NCBI GenBank assembly: GCA_001510075.1
Contig: LFEN01000004.1
Coordinates: forward strand, 1 to 37,440
From: Alphaproteobacteria bacterium casp-alpha2
GTDB lineage: Bacteria; Pseudomonadota; Alphaproteobacteria; Rhodospirillales; Casp-alpha2
DNA length: 37,440 nt
Direction: 5' to 3'
Under the pieces are notes generated by a model. That model saw only the letters and a program-made list of their open reading frames with translations. It made no database searches and was not told where the DNA came from. Positions 1-8,988 of this stretch are shown here, piece after piece. The translations under genes were made by a program, and so were the position numbers. The stretch's first letter is position 1. Each line of letters opens with the position of its first letter.

Positions 1-181
1 CTGTTCAATAACAAAGGGAATCACGAATATTCTTAACAAAGATTCAACAAAATCGTTTTTGATTCAGAAAATCTCGGAAGTGCTCTAGCGGCGTTCTGAA
101 TGCCATTTCTTGATAATTCTCGTCATCTGGACACACCTATCCCGTCGATTTCACTTCGCCTTTGATTTTCCTCGGCCTACA

Positions 182-550
182 CTAGGGCGTGAAGCTGGAG
201 CCGCACCTCGTTATTGCGTTCGCGCAAGCGGGCGGAACGCCAAACTTGCTTCCAACAATCCACCGCATGGCGGGATCATGTCCCAGACGCTCAGCATCAT
301 TCACGTCCTCATAACCGCCAAGACGACCAAACACCGATTGACGAAATTGCCCCGTCATGCCGTGCCATCCGTTCTTGCCGATACGGCTGTCTTGGAAAAT
401 ATCCCCGGCGCCATCGGTCAAGCCAAGGGCATCATCAAGCTCCCGATAAGCGAGCAACCCGCCGTCAGAGGTGATCTTGGAACCGTGAAATTCAAGCTTC
501 AAGCGGCGGTCAAAATCGACCCGTAAGCTGTCCCGTTTCGATTCACCCAC
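182..550 (-). pseudogene. IS1380-family transposase remnant, internally deleted
   Basis: N-terminal motif LEFHGSKITSDGGLLAYRELDDALGL...GYEDVNDAERLGHDPAMRWIVGSK is typical of IS1380 transposases. After about aa 100 the annotated frame loses similarity, while a neighbouring frame encodes RLRERNNEVRLQLHALV*, resembling the C-terminal VRLQLHAL motif of the same family. Confidence 0.75.
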
Positions 551-668
551 CGGGTGTCCTATACCTGCTGCTCCATCAATGCATCAACATATTGATTCTT
601 ATAGAAGAATTCCCATCACGGGGCATGGAATATCGGGTTCACCTGGAAAATGGGGGCTAAATTAACTT

Positions 669-3600
669 CTATATTTCCCGGGCGTCGATGACGCCGGGAA
701 TGTCGCGCACCGTGTTCAGCACATCGGGGGTTACGTTATAGCTGCCGCGCAGTTCCAGCTCGGCTTCCAGGCCCTCATCCATGTAGGTGACGACCCTGAC
801 GTGGCCCCGGCCGTGCCCCTGTCCGGACAGGATATCGTTGAGCGCCGCCAGGGGTTGGGCGGTGGCGACGGTGACCATCATCCCCGGCGCGATATTTTGG
901 GCAGCGCCTTCAAGCGAAGAAAGCCCGTGAATGGAAAACCGTCCCTTTTCTTCGTCGAACTGGGCCTGGATGAAAAATGAATTTCCGACGACAAGGGTTG
1001 AGCGCTTATCCGAAAGCAACTCGGAAAAAGCGATGGCCTCAAAAACGCCGGACATATCCATGAACTTCAGAAAAGCGTAGCGGTTGCCTTTTTGCGACGT
1101 ACGTTCGGAAATTTCCATCAGGATGCCGGCCATTTTTCGCATGCCGCCCTTGCCGCTGGCCATGATTTCCGATGCTGTCTTGGTGTTCAGGCGTTTCAGC
1201 ATTTTTCCATGATCGTCCAGGGGGTGGCCTGACAGGTACAGCCCGGTGGCTTCGAATTCCTCTTTCAGGCGGTCCATTTTTTCCCAGTCGTCGATGGGTT
1301 GCAGGACCAGCGCTTCCATGGCTTTGTCTTCGCCGCCGAACAGGCCCATTTGATTTGAGGCGCGTTCCGAGTGGGCCAGGCTGGCGAATTTTAGCAAGGT
1401 TTCGATGTTCCCGTGTAACTGGCGGCGGTTGGGCGTCAGGCTGTCGAAAGCCCCGGCCCGGACGAGATTTTCCATTTGCCGTTTGTTGACCGCGTGCGGG
1501 TCAAGGCGCTGGGCAAAATCGGAAATGTCCTTGAACGGGCCATTGGCTTCGCGTTCCTGGATAACGCCTTGCATCGCCCCTTCGCCGACATTCTTGATGG
1601 CCGCCAGCGCGTAGCGGATGGCAGGGCGGCCGTCGCTCCGCTCGACGGTGAAAAAAGGCTGCGATGCATTGATGTCCGGGCCTCTGAGTTCGAAGCCTAA
1701 GTCTTTGATCTCTTGACGGAAAATGCCGAGCTTGTCGGTGTTGCCCATGTCCAGCGTCATCGAGGCGGCCAGGAATTCAACCGGGTGATTGGCCTTCATA
1801 TAAGCCGTCTGATAGGCGACCAGGGCATAGGCAGCCGCGTGGGACTTGTTGAAGCCGTACCCGGCGAACTTGTTTACCTGATCAAAAATATCGTCGGCCT
1901 TGGCTTCCGGCACGCCCTTGCTTTTGGCGCCGTCGATGAAGGTCTGGCGTTGTTCGGCCATTTCCTTTTTGATCTTTTTGCCCATGGCGCGGCGCAGGAT
2001 ATCGGCGCTGCCCAGGGAATAGCCGGAAAGCTCCTGGGCGATCTGCATCACCTGTTCCTGATAGATCATGATGCCGAAAGTTTCCTTGAGGATGCCTTCC
2101 AGCGTCGGATAAAGGTAATCCGGGGCCTCTAGCCCGTGTTTGCGCTTGATGTAGCTGGGGATGTTGTCCATCGGCCCCGGCCGGTAGAGCGCGACGACGG
2201 CGATGATGTCTTCAAAGGTATCGGGTTTGAGCTTTTTAAGGACATCGACCATGCCCGCCGATTCAAGCTGGAACACGCCGGTGGTATCGCCACGGCTGAT
2301 CATCTCATAGGTTCCCGGATCATCCAGCGGCAAGGTGGCGATATCCAGTTGCGCCCCGGTTTCGCGGACCAGCTTTTCCGCCTTGTCGAGAACGGTCAGA
2401 GTCTTCAGGCCCAGGAAATCGAACTTTACCAGCCCGGCGGATTCAACGTACTTCATGTTGAAACCCGTTACCGGCATGTCGGATCGCGGGTCCCGGTACA
2501 GCGGGATTAACTCATCCAGCGGCCGGTCGCCGATGACGACGCCGGCGGCATGGGTGGAAGCGTGGCGATAAAGACCTTCCAGCTTCCTTCCGATGTTGAG
2601 CAACTTGTCGACCACCGGGTCGTCCTTGCCCATTTTGCGTAATAGCGGTTCCGCCTTCAGGGCTTCTTCCAGGCTTGGCGGATTGGCCGGGTTGGACGGC
2701 ACCAGCTTGCAGATTTTATCGACGTAGCCATAGGGCATTTCCAACACCCGGCCGACATCGCGTAACACCGCCCTGGCTTGCAGCTTTCCAAACGTGATGA
2801 TCTGGGCGACGTGGTCACGGCCATATTTTTCCTGCACGTAGCGAATGACCTCGTCACGACGGTCCTGACAGAAATCGATATCGAAATCAGGCATGGACAC
2901 ACGTTCCGGGTTCAAGAAGCGTTCGAACAGCAAGCCCCAGCGCAACGGGTCGAGATCGGTGATCAGCAGCGACCAGGCGACGACGGACCCGGCCCCCGAC
3001 CCACGGCCGGGGCCGACGGGGATGCCTTGCTGCTTGGACCAGTGAATGAAATCGGAAACGATCAGGAAGTATCCGGGATAGCCCATATCGATGATCGTCT
3101 TAAGTTCGAATTCAAGGCGTTTGCGATACGGATCGGCGGTTTTAGCGCGCTCTTCTTCCGTCATTCCTTTTGTATAAATGATTGCTTTTAAACGGTTTTC
3201 CAGGCCTTCCGCGGCCTGTTGGCGAAGTTCGTCTTCTTCTGTTCGGCCGACCCCGCAGTCATAAGGCGGCAAAATCGGTTGCCGGGCTTCGACCATGAAG
3301 GCGGTGCGTTTAGCGATAACAAGGGTGTTGTCGACGGCTTCGGGCAAATCGCTGAACAGGGCGCGCATTTCGCTGGCCGATTTAAAACCGTGGTCCGGCG
3401 TCAGCCGTCGTCTTTCGCGCGTCGAGATGTAGGTTCCATCGGCAATGCAGATCAGCGCGTCGTGTGCTTCGTGCATGGAGGCGTCGGAGAAAAAAGCTTC
3501 ATTGGTGGCGACGACCGGCAATTCCATCTCGTAGGCAAAATCCAGGAAAAGCGGTTCGGTCTGCTTTTCGGCCTCAAGGCCGTGTCGCATCAGTTCGATA

Positions 3601-4130
3601 TAAAGCCGCCCGGAAAACATCCCCGACAGCTTGCGCAGCAATTCCCTTGCAGCCTCTATCTGGCCGTCGACCAGAAGCTTGCCGACGGGTCCGGAAGGAC
3701 CACCGGTCAAGGCGATCAGGCCTTCGCAATATTGTTCAAGGACGGCAAACGGAATTTGCGGGTCGGCGCCGTCTTCGGAATCCAGATAGGCATGGCGGAC
3801 CAGTTTCAGCAGGTTGTGGTAGCCGGTTTCGTTCTGTACCAGAAACACCATCGGATCGGTGTCCGGCTCAGGCCCGTGACCTGCCCCTGCCCCGGCTTCC
3901 TTCTTTTCGCGGGTCAAATCGATCTGACAGCCGATGATCGGTTGCACCCCGGCCTGGGCCGCCGCGCCGGCGAATTCCAGGGCGCCGAACAGATTGTTGG
4001 TGTCGGTAATGGCGACCGCCGGCATCTTGCGGGTGCGGCAGATTTCCACCAGTTCCTTGACCGGAATGGCCCCTTCGGAAAGGGAATAAGCGGTATGAAC
4101 CCGCAAATGGACAAAATCAGCGTGCGCCAT
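669..4130 (-). CDS. dnaE: DNA polymerase III subunit alpha
   Basis: 1153 aa; N-terminal PHP domain (FVHLRVHTAYSLSEGA), PolC/DnaE palm motifs (GPGRGSGAGSVVAWSLLITDLDPLRWGLLFERFLNPERVSMPDFDIDFCQDRRDEVI), C-terminal OB region. Confidence 0.98.
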   Translation of the reverse strand: MAHADFVHLRVHTAYSLSEGAIPVKELVEICRTRKMPAVAITDTNNLFGALEFAGAAAQAGVQPIIGCQIDLTREKKEAGAGAGHGPEPDTDPMVFLVQNETGYHNLLKLVRHAYLDSEDGADPQIPFAVLEQYCEGLIALTGGPSGPVGKLLVDGQIEAARELLRKLSGMFSGRLYIELMRHGLEAEKQTEPLFLDFAYEMELPVVATNEAFFSDASMHEAHDALICIADGTYISTRERRRLTPDHGFKSASEMRALFSDLPEAVDNTLVIAKRTAFMVEARQPILPPYDCGVGRTEEDELRQQAAEGLENRLKAIIYTKGMTEEERAKTADPYRKRLEFELKTIIDMGYPGYFLIVSDFIHWSKQQGIPVGPGRGSGAGSVVAWSLLITDLDPLRWGLLFERFLNPERVSMPDFDIDFCQDRRDEVIRYVQEKYGRDHVAQIITFGKLQARAVLRDVGRVLEMPYGYVDKICKLVPSNPANPPSLEEALKAEPLLRKMGKDDPVVDKLLNIGRKLEGLYRHASTHAAGVVIGDRPLDELIPLYRDPRSDMPVTGFNMKYVESAGLVKFDFLGLKTLTVLDKAEKLVRETGAQLDIATLPLDDPGTYEMISRGDTTGVFQLESAGMVDVLKKLKPDTFEDIIAVVALYRPGPMDNIPSYIKRKHGLEAPDYLYPTLEGILKETFGIMIYQEQVMQIAQELSGYSLGSADILRRAMGKKIKKEMAEQRQTFIDGAKSKGVPEAKADDIFDQVNKFAGYGFNKSHAAAYALVAYQTAYMKANHPVEFLAASMTLDMGNTDKLGIFRQEIKDLGFELRGPDINASQPFFTVERSDGRPAIRYALAAIKNVGEGAMQGVIQEREANGPFKDISDFAQRLDPHAVNKRQMENLVRAGAFDSLTPNRRQLHGNIETLLKFASLAHSERASNQMGLFGGEDKAMEALVLQPIDDWEKMDRLKEEFEATGLYLSGHPLDDHGKMLKRLNTKTASEIMASGKGGMRKMAGILMEISERTSQKGNRYAFLKFMDMSGVFEAIAFSELLSDKRSTLVVGNSFFIQAQFDEEKGRFSIHGLSSLEGAAQNIAPGMMVTVATAQPLAALNDILSGQGHGRGHVRVVTYMDEGLEAELELRGSYNVTPDVLNTVRDIPGVIDAREI

Positions 4131-4189
4131 GCCTGATGGTACTCCCCCACCTAGGCTGAAGTCACCATATCTTGTGGCGGGGCATCAAG

Positions 4190-4222
4190 TTATCCACAAC
4201 AAATTGCTGTTTTTGTGGATAA
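4190..4222. promoter_or_regulatory. Pair of inverted perfect DnaA boxes upstream of dnaE
   Basis: TTATCCACA at 4190-4198 (+) and TGTGGATAA at 4214-4222 (TTATCCACA on -). The arms TTATCCACAA/TTGTGGATAA form a perfect 10-bp inverted repeat with a 13-nt spacer. Confidence 0.7.
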
Positions 4223-4232
4223 AACGTCCGGC

Positions 4233-4910
4233 CTATTCGACCAGAAACCCGCCTTCAAGGCGCACTGTTCTATCCATGCGCGCCGCCAGGGCCGGGTTAT
4301 GGGTGGCGATCAGTGCCGCCAGTCCGGCGCCGCGAACCAGTTTCAGCAATACCTGAAACACATCATCGGCGGTGTCCGGGTCGAGATTGCCGGTCGGCTC
4401 GTCGGCCAGCAGCAGCGCCGGCGTAGACGCCAGTGCGCGGGCGATGGCGACGCGTTGCTGTTCGCCGCCCGACAGCATGCCCGGGCGGTGTTTTTCCCGG
4501 TCCTTTAAGCCCATCCAGTCGAGCAGCTCTTTGGCCTGAATTTCGGATTCCTTCTTGCTCCGGCCCGATATGATGCCGGGAATGGCGACGTTTTCCAGCG
4601 CCGAAAATTCCGGCAACAAGTGGTGGTATTGGTAAACAAACCCCAGATGATTGCGGCGCATGGCGGTGCGCTCGTCATCGTTCATGCCGGTGCAGGTCTG
4701 CCCGGTGATGGCGACATCGCCGCCGCTCGGCGCTTCCAGCAGGCCGGCGATATGCAGCAACGTCGATTTCCCGGACCCCGACGGCCCGACAAGGGCGACG
4801 ATCTCTCCTTCGCCCAAGTTTAAATCGACGCCTTTCAGAACATCCAGGTCGTCGCGGCCCTGGTGAAAGGTGTGTTTGACGCCGGTCAGTTGCAGCACCC
4901 GCTCACTCAT
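4233..4910 (-). CDS. lolD: Lipoprotein-releasing system ATP-binding protein
   Basis: 225 aa ABC ATPase: Walker A GPSGSGKS, signature [15 protein letters not shown], Walker [13 protein letters not shown]; adjacent to and overlapping the LolC/E permease. Confidence 0.95.
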   Translation of the reverse strand: MSERVLQLTGVKHTFHQGRDDLDVLKGVDLNLGEGEIVALVGPSGSGKSTLLHIAGLLEAPSGGDVAITGQTCTGMNDDERTAMRRNHLGFVYQYHHLLPEFSALENVAIPGIISGRSKKESEIQAKELLDWMGLKDREKHRPGMLSGGEQQRVAIARALASTPALLLADEPTGNLDPDTADDVFQVLLKLVRGAGLAALIATHNPALAARMDRTVRLEGGFLVE

Positions 4911-6147
4911 AGCGAAGCGCCTCTGCCGGGTCCAGGCGCGCGGCGCGCCAGGACGGATACAGCGTTGCCAGGAAGGACAGCCCCAATCCCATCAAAACCA
5001 CGGAGACGACTTCCGACGGGTCGACGACGGCCGGCAGTTGCGACAGGAAATAAATTTCGGCGGCGAACAATTCCGTACCCGTCAGGCCCTGTATCCACTG
5101 GCGGATGGTTTCGATGTTTTGGGCAAAGGCGAGGCCCAATCCGAAACCGGCCATGGTGCCGATGGTGCCGACGGACGCGCCGGCAATAAAAAATATCCGC
5201 ATGATCTGGCCCCGGGTCGCGCCCATGGTGCGCAGGATAGCAATGTCCCTGCCCTTGTCCTTCACCAACATGATCAGGCTGGAGATGATGTTGAAGGCGG
5301 CGACCAGGATAATCAACGTCAGGATCAGGAACATGACGTTGCGTTCGACCTGAATGGCGTTGAAGAAACTGGCGTTCACCCGTTGCCAGTCATGTATCCG
5401 CGCCAGCCCGCCCAGTTGTTTGGATAAGATAACGCCAATCCGGGGCGCATCGTCGGGATTGGTGATGAAGACTTCCAGGTTCGACACTTGCTGGGGCAGC
5501 TTGAAATAAATTTGCGCGGCGTCCATGGGCATGAAGATAAAACTGGAATCGTATTCGTACATGCCGATCTTGAACGTCGCGGAAACGCGATAGGCGCGCA
5601 TGCGCGGCACCGTGCCGAACGCCGTGGCGTTACCCTTGGGCGAAATCAGCGTCACCTTGTCGCCGACGCCGACGCCCATTTTTTCAGCCAGACGGGCGCC
5701 GATGATGATGTTGCCCTGGCCTTTGAAGCTGTCCAGTGACCCGGAAACGATGTTGTCGGCGATGATCTTGCGGCTTTTCAGATCTTTGCCGCGAATACCG
5801 CGCACGACGGCCCCTTGGGCGACGCCCCTGGCGGTGGCCATGACCTGTCCTTCGATCAGCGGCGTTACGGCGACGACACCGTGAACGGTGCGCAGTTTTT
5901 TGGCGATGGTATCGAAATCGGCGAGCTTGTTGTTCTGCCCATAGACGCTGAGATGACCGTTGATGCCGAGGATGCGGGTCAGCAATTCCTGGCGGAAACC
6001 GTTCATCACCGCCATGACGATGATCAGCGTGGCGACACCTAAAGCAATACCCAGCAGCGAAAACCAGGCGATGACGGAAATAAACCCTTCCTGGCGCCGC
6101 GCCCTGAGGTAGCGCATGGCGATCATCCATTCGAAGAAAGAAAACAA
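4903..6147 (-). CDS. lolC: Lipoprotein-releasing ABC transporter permease, LolC/LolE family
   Basis: 414 aa; [43 protein letters not shown]-terminal FtsX-like membrane domain. The first codon of the ORF is TTG (6147..6145). Confidence 0.93.
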   Translation of the reverse strand: MFSFFEWMIAMRYLRARRQEGFISVIAWFSLLGIALGVATLIIVMAVMNGFRQELLTRILGINGHLSVYGQNNKLADFDTIAKKLRTVHGVVAVTPLIEGQVMATARGVAQGAVVRGIRGKDLKSRKIIADNIVSGSLDSFKGQGNIIIGARLAEKMGVGVGDKVTLISPKGNATAFGTVPRMRAYRVSATFKIGMYEYDSSFIFMPMDAAQIYFKLPQQVSNLEVFITNPDDAPRIGVILSKQLGGLARIHDWQRVNASFFNAIQVERNVMFLILTLIILVAAFNIISSLIMLVKDKGRDIAILRTMGATRGQIMRIFFIAGASVGTIGTMAGFGLGLAFAQNIETIRQWIQGLTGTELFAAEIYFLSQLPAVVDPSEVVSVVLMGLGLSFLATLYPSWRAARLDPAEALRYE

Positions 6148-6170
6148 ATTCTAATCCTTTTTATGGCCGG

Positions 6171-6800
6171 TTATGGCCTGTTGAGGCCGCTGCGAACCAT
6201 TTCAATGCGCGCTGAAGGCGCGTCCCGAAAATGCCCGGCGTCAAAGGGTGGTTCCGGGGCGTATTCGATGCCGAGTTGAATGGCCTTGGCGATATCCTCG
6301 CCGGCGATCTCGGCAGCCAACGTCAACGCCATGTCGATCCCCGATGATACCCCCGCCGCCGTGATGACTTTTCCCTGGCGCACGACACGCTGGTCAACGG
6401 GTTCAGCCCCGAAGGCTTTTAAATCTTCCATCGCCCGCCAGTGGGTCGTCGCCTTCAGCCCTTTCAGCACCCCCGCGCCGCCCAATATCAGCGCCCCGGT
6501 GCAAACGGATGTTGTCCATGTCGTTGTTTCATGGACCCGCGCGACCCAGTCCGTAATCTCTTTATCTTCGGCCGAAGGATCGGCCCCCGGCCCGCCCGGC
6601 ACGACAAGAATATCCGGTGTCGGTATCTCGGCCAGAGCGTAATCGGCAATCATGGCAAGACTTTGTCCCTTGGTGCGGACCTCGCCCTTGTGCTTGCCGA
6701 CCATGCGGACATCGGCGCCGGGAAGCTTGCCCAGGACCTCAAACGGGCCGACGGCATCCAGCGGTGTAATGCCGTCGAACAGTAAAAAGGCGATTTGCAT
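6171..6800 (-). CDS. DJ-1/PfpI family protein, isonitrile hydratase-like
   Basis: 209 aa; IAFLLFDGITPLDAVGPFEVL, VVPGGPGADP, nucleophile elbow SVCTGALILGGAGVLKGLKATTHW. Confidence 0.85.
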   Translation of the reverse strand: MQIAFLLFDGITPLDAVGPFEVLGKLPGADVRMVGKHKGEVRTKGQSLAMIADYALAEIPTPDILVVPGGPGADPSAEDKEITDWVARVHETTTWTTSVCTGALILGGAGVLKGLKATTHWRAMEDLKAFGAEPVDQRVVRQGKVITAAGVSSGIDMALTLAAEIAGEDIAKAIQLGIEYAPEPPFDAGHFRDAPSARIEMVRSGLNRP

Positions 6801-6805
6801 GACAA

Positions 6806-8116
6806 TCAGCCTGCCAACCTTGAGAGCGCGTCTTCGGGGGAAACGTCTTCGCGTTCGCCCGTCGCCCGGTTCTTTAATTCTACAATGCCCTTGTCCACCC
6901 CCTTCGGCCCGATGATTACCTGCCAGGGCAGGCCGATCAAATCCATGTCGGCGAATTTGGCCCCGGCGCGGCCTTCTCGGTCGTCCATCAAGACTTCGAC
7001 GTTTGCCGCTTGAAGTTTTTGGTAGAAATCTTCCGCCGCCGTATCACAAGCGTCGTCGCCGGTTTTCAGGTTGATCAGGCCGACCTTGAATGGCGCCACC
7101 GCTTCCGGCCAGATGATGCCGTCATCATCGTGGCTGGCTTCGATAATGCCGCCGACGAGCCTTGAAACCCCGATCCCGTACGAGCCCATTTCGACGCTAA
7201 CGTCGTTGCCGTCCGGCCCGGTGACGATGGCGTTCATGGCTTCGGAATATTTGGTGCCGAAATAGAAAATATGCCCGACCTCGATGCCGCGCGCGACCAC
7301 CAGGTCCTTGCCCAAGGCTTTTTCCGCCCCTTCATCGCGTTCGTCATCGGTGGCGGCGTATTTTTCGGTGAAGGCATTGACGACGGTTTGCAGATCGCTG
7401 TTGGCAGCAATGTTTTCCAGCCATTTGTTATCGAGAAAATCCCGGTGGCAGGCAATTTCACTTTCCCCGGTATCGGCCAGGATAAGAAATTCGTGGCTCA
7501 TGTCGCCGCCGATGGGGCCGCTGGCGGCCTTCATGGGAATGGCCTTCAGCCCCATGCGGGCATAGGTCTTGAGATAGGCGATAAATTGTTTGTTGTAGGT
7601 TTGCTTGGCGGCTTCGAAATCGAGATCGAAGGAATAGGCGTCCTTCATCAGGAACTCGCGGCCCCGCATGACGCCGAACCGGGGCCGCACTTCGTCGCGG
7701 AACTTCCACTGGATGTGGTAGAGGTTTTTCGGCAGATCGCGGTAGCTTTTGACCGAATCCCGGAAAATTTCGGTGATCTGTTCCTCGTTGGTGGGCCCGT
7801 AAAGCATGTCGCGGTCATGGCGGTCGGTGATGCGCAGCATTTCCGGCCCATAGGCGTCGTAGCGCCCGCTTTCCCGCCACAGGTCGGCCGGTTGGATGGT
7901 CGGCATCAGCATTTCCTGGGCGCCGATGGCGTCCTGCTCCTCGCGGACGATTTGTTCGATCTTTTTCAACACCTTAAAGCCCATCGGCAGCCACGAATAA
8001 ATGCCGGCGGAAGACTGGCGCACCATGCCGGCGCGCAGCATCAGCCGGTGCGAAACGATCTGGGCCTCGGCGGGGTTTTCCTTGAGGGTCGGCAGGAAAT
8101 AACGGGATCGGCGCAT
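6806..8116 (-). CDS. proS: Prolyl-tRNA synthetase, short form without a full editing insertion domain
   Basis: 436 aa class II aa[103 protein letters not shown]. Confidence 0.97.
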   Translation of the reverse strand: MRRSRYFLPTLKENPAEAQIVSHRLMLRAGMVRQSSAGIYSWLPMGFKVLKKIEQIVREEQDAIGAQEMLMPTIQPADLWRESGRYDAYGPEMLRITDRHDRDMLYGPTNEEQITEIFRDSVKSYRDLPKNLYHIQWKFRDEVRPRFGVMRGREFLMKDAYSFDLDFEAAKQTYNKQFIAYLKTYARMGLKAIPMKAASGPIGGDMSHEFLILADTGESEIACHRDFLDNKWLENIAANSDLQTVVNAFTEKYAATDDERDEGAEKALGKDLVVARGIEVGHIFYFGTKYSEAMNAIVTGPDGNDVSVEMGSYGIGVSRLVGGIIEASHDDDGIIWPEAVAPFKVGLINLKTGDDACDTAAEDFYQKLQAANVEVLMDDREGRAGAKFADMDLIGLPWQVIIGPKGVDKGIVELKNRATGEREDVSPEDALSRLAG

Positions 8117-8234
8117 TATGGGGGCCTCTGGATTACAAGAGAATCAGGTTCCGCCGACTGTATGCGTTTGCCGCGCCCGCTTCAATAACGGCAAGGTTCA
8201 ACATCGTATGCAGGGACAAGAATCTTGATGACGG

Positions 8235-8401
8235 GGGGTGGAAAACCCCTTAGAGTCCGTACCTATAAATACTCACTCGGTATTTGAAAAACGTCGGGGA
8301 TAGCCCGGGAATTGGGAGGACAAAAACAATAATAAGGGTTTCATGAAAACCCACTTTTAAACTGGGAGAGGCGGGATCGTTCGTGATCTTGCTTTTTTTT
8401 T
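8235..8401 (+). ncRNA. Candidate structured small RNA (intergenic, plus strand)
   Basis: No convincing ORF. Successive hairpins: GGGGT-GGAAA-ACCCC (8235-8249), AAATAC-TCACTCG-GTATTT (8267-8285), CGGG-GATAG-CCCG (8295-8307), GGGTTT-CATGA-AAACCC (8336-8352), ending in a Rho-independent terminator. The 5' end is undetermined. Confidence 0.45.
8371..8401 (+). terminator. Rho-independent terminator with UUCG tetraloop
   Basis: GCGGGATCG-TTCG-TGATCTTGC: 9-bp stem including G-U pairs, followed by 9 consecutive T. The G-U pairs become A-C mismatches on the minus strand and there is no T-tract there, so it is plus-strand specific. Confidence 0.8.
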
Positions 8402-8417
8402 GCCTTTTTTAAGCCGT

Positions 8418-8987
8418 TTACTTTTTCCTGTAAATCTTCGCATCGACCTGCATCCAGGGCGGGTTCTTTTTGGCGATACGCTTATAGGCTTGGCAGCCTT
8501 CGTGATGGGCGCCGGGCAGATAGCCTATGCACATCAAAAATTCGTTGACGATTTCGCCGCCCATGAACTTGAACGTCTGGCGGAACAGCTTCGTCCATTC
8601 GTCGCGGTTCAAGGGATGATGCAAGGCGATCCATTGGGCAAAACCACCATGGCTGCCTCTGAGCCCCTGTATCCGCCTGGCGTTTTCAATGATGGACGCG
8701 ACTTTTAGTTTATTGCGAATAATGCCTGCGTCGCCCAACAACCGTTTAACATCCCTGGCTTTGTAGGCGGCGACGATATCGACACCGAAATTGTCGAAGG
8801 CTTTGACCGTGGTCGGGCGTTTCTTGAGGATGAGCTCCCAAGACAGCCCGGCCTGGAACAGCTCCAGGGATTGCAGCTCAAACAAATAACGTTCGTCGTC
8901 TTTGCCATCTAGAGGAAAGCCGTATTCCTTGTCGTGGTAGGATTGGTGGATGGGGTTGCCTTTGGCGGCGTCGCAGTACCAGGACAT
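8418..8987 (-). CDS. tag: DNA-3-methyladenine glycosylase I family protein
   Basis: 189 aa; SYHDKEYGFPL, LFELQSLELFQAGLSWELILKKR, C-terminal HHEGC (HxxxC, Zn-snap like) as in Tag. Confidence 0.87.
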   Translation of the reverse strand: MSWYCDAAKGNPIHQSYHDKEYGFPLDGKDDERYLFELQSLELFQAGLSWELILKKRPTTVKAFDNFGVDIVAAYKARDVKRLLGDAGIIRNKLKVASIIENARRIQGLRGSHGGFAQWIALHHPLNRDEWTKLFRQTFKFMGGEIVNEFLMCIGYLPGAHHEGCQAYKRIAKKNPPWMQVDAKIYRKK

Positions 8988-8988
8988 C

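Noticed and set aside
595-610. ATTCTT-ATAG-AAGAAT hairpin downstream of dnaE
   Set aside because: Short AT-only stem with no T-tract; too weak to support as a terminator or IS end.
3219-4136. 305-aa plus-strand ORF opposite dnaE
   Set aside because: Antisense shadow ORF of dnaE; no domain recognised.
4190-4222. Inverted repeat as a lolD-dnaE transcription terminator
   Set aside because: No T-tract follows on either strand and both arms match the DnaA box exactly, so a protein-binding site is the better reading.
7271-8188. 305-aa plus-strand ORF opposite proS
   Set aside because: Antisense shadow ORF of proS; it ends just before the candidate sRNA but has no recognisable domain.
8343-8360. 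Mini-ORF MKTHF in the candidate sRNA
   Set aside because: Only five codons and 22 nt from the GGGAGGA motif, too far for a good ribosome site; the ATG sits in a hairpin loop.
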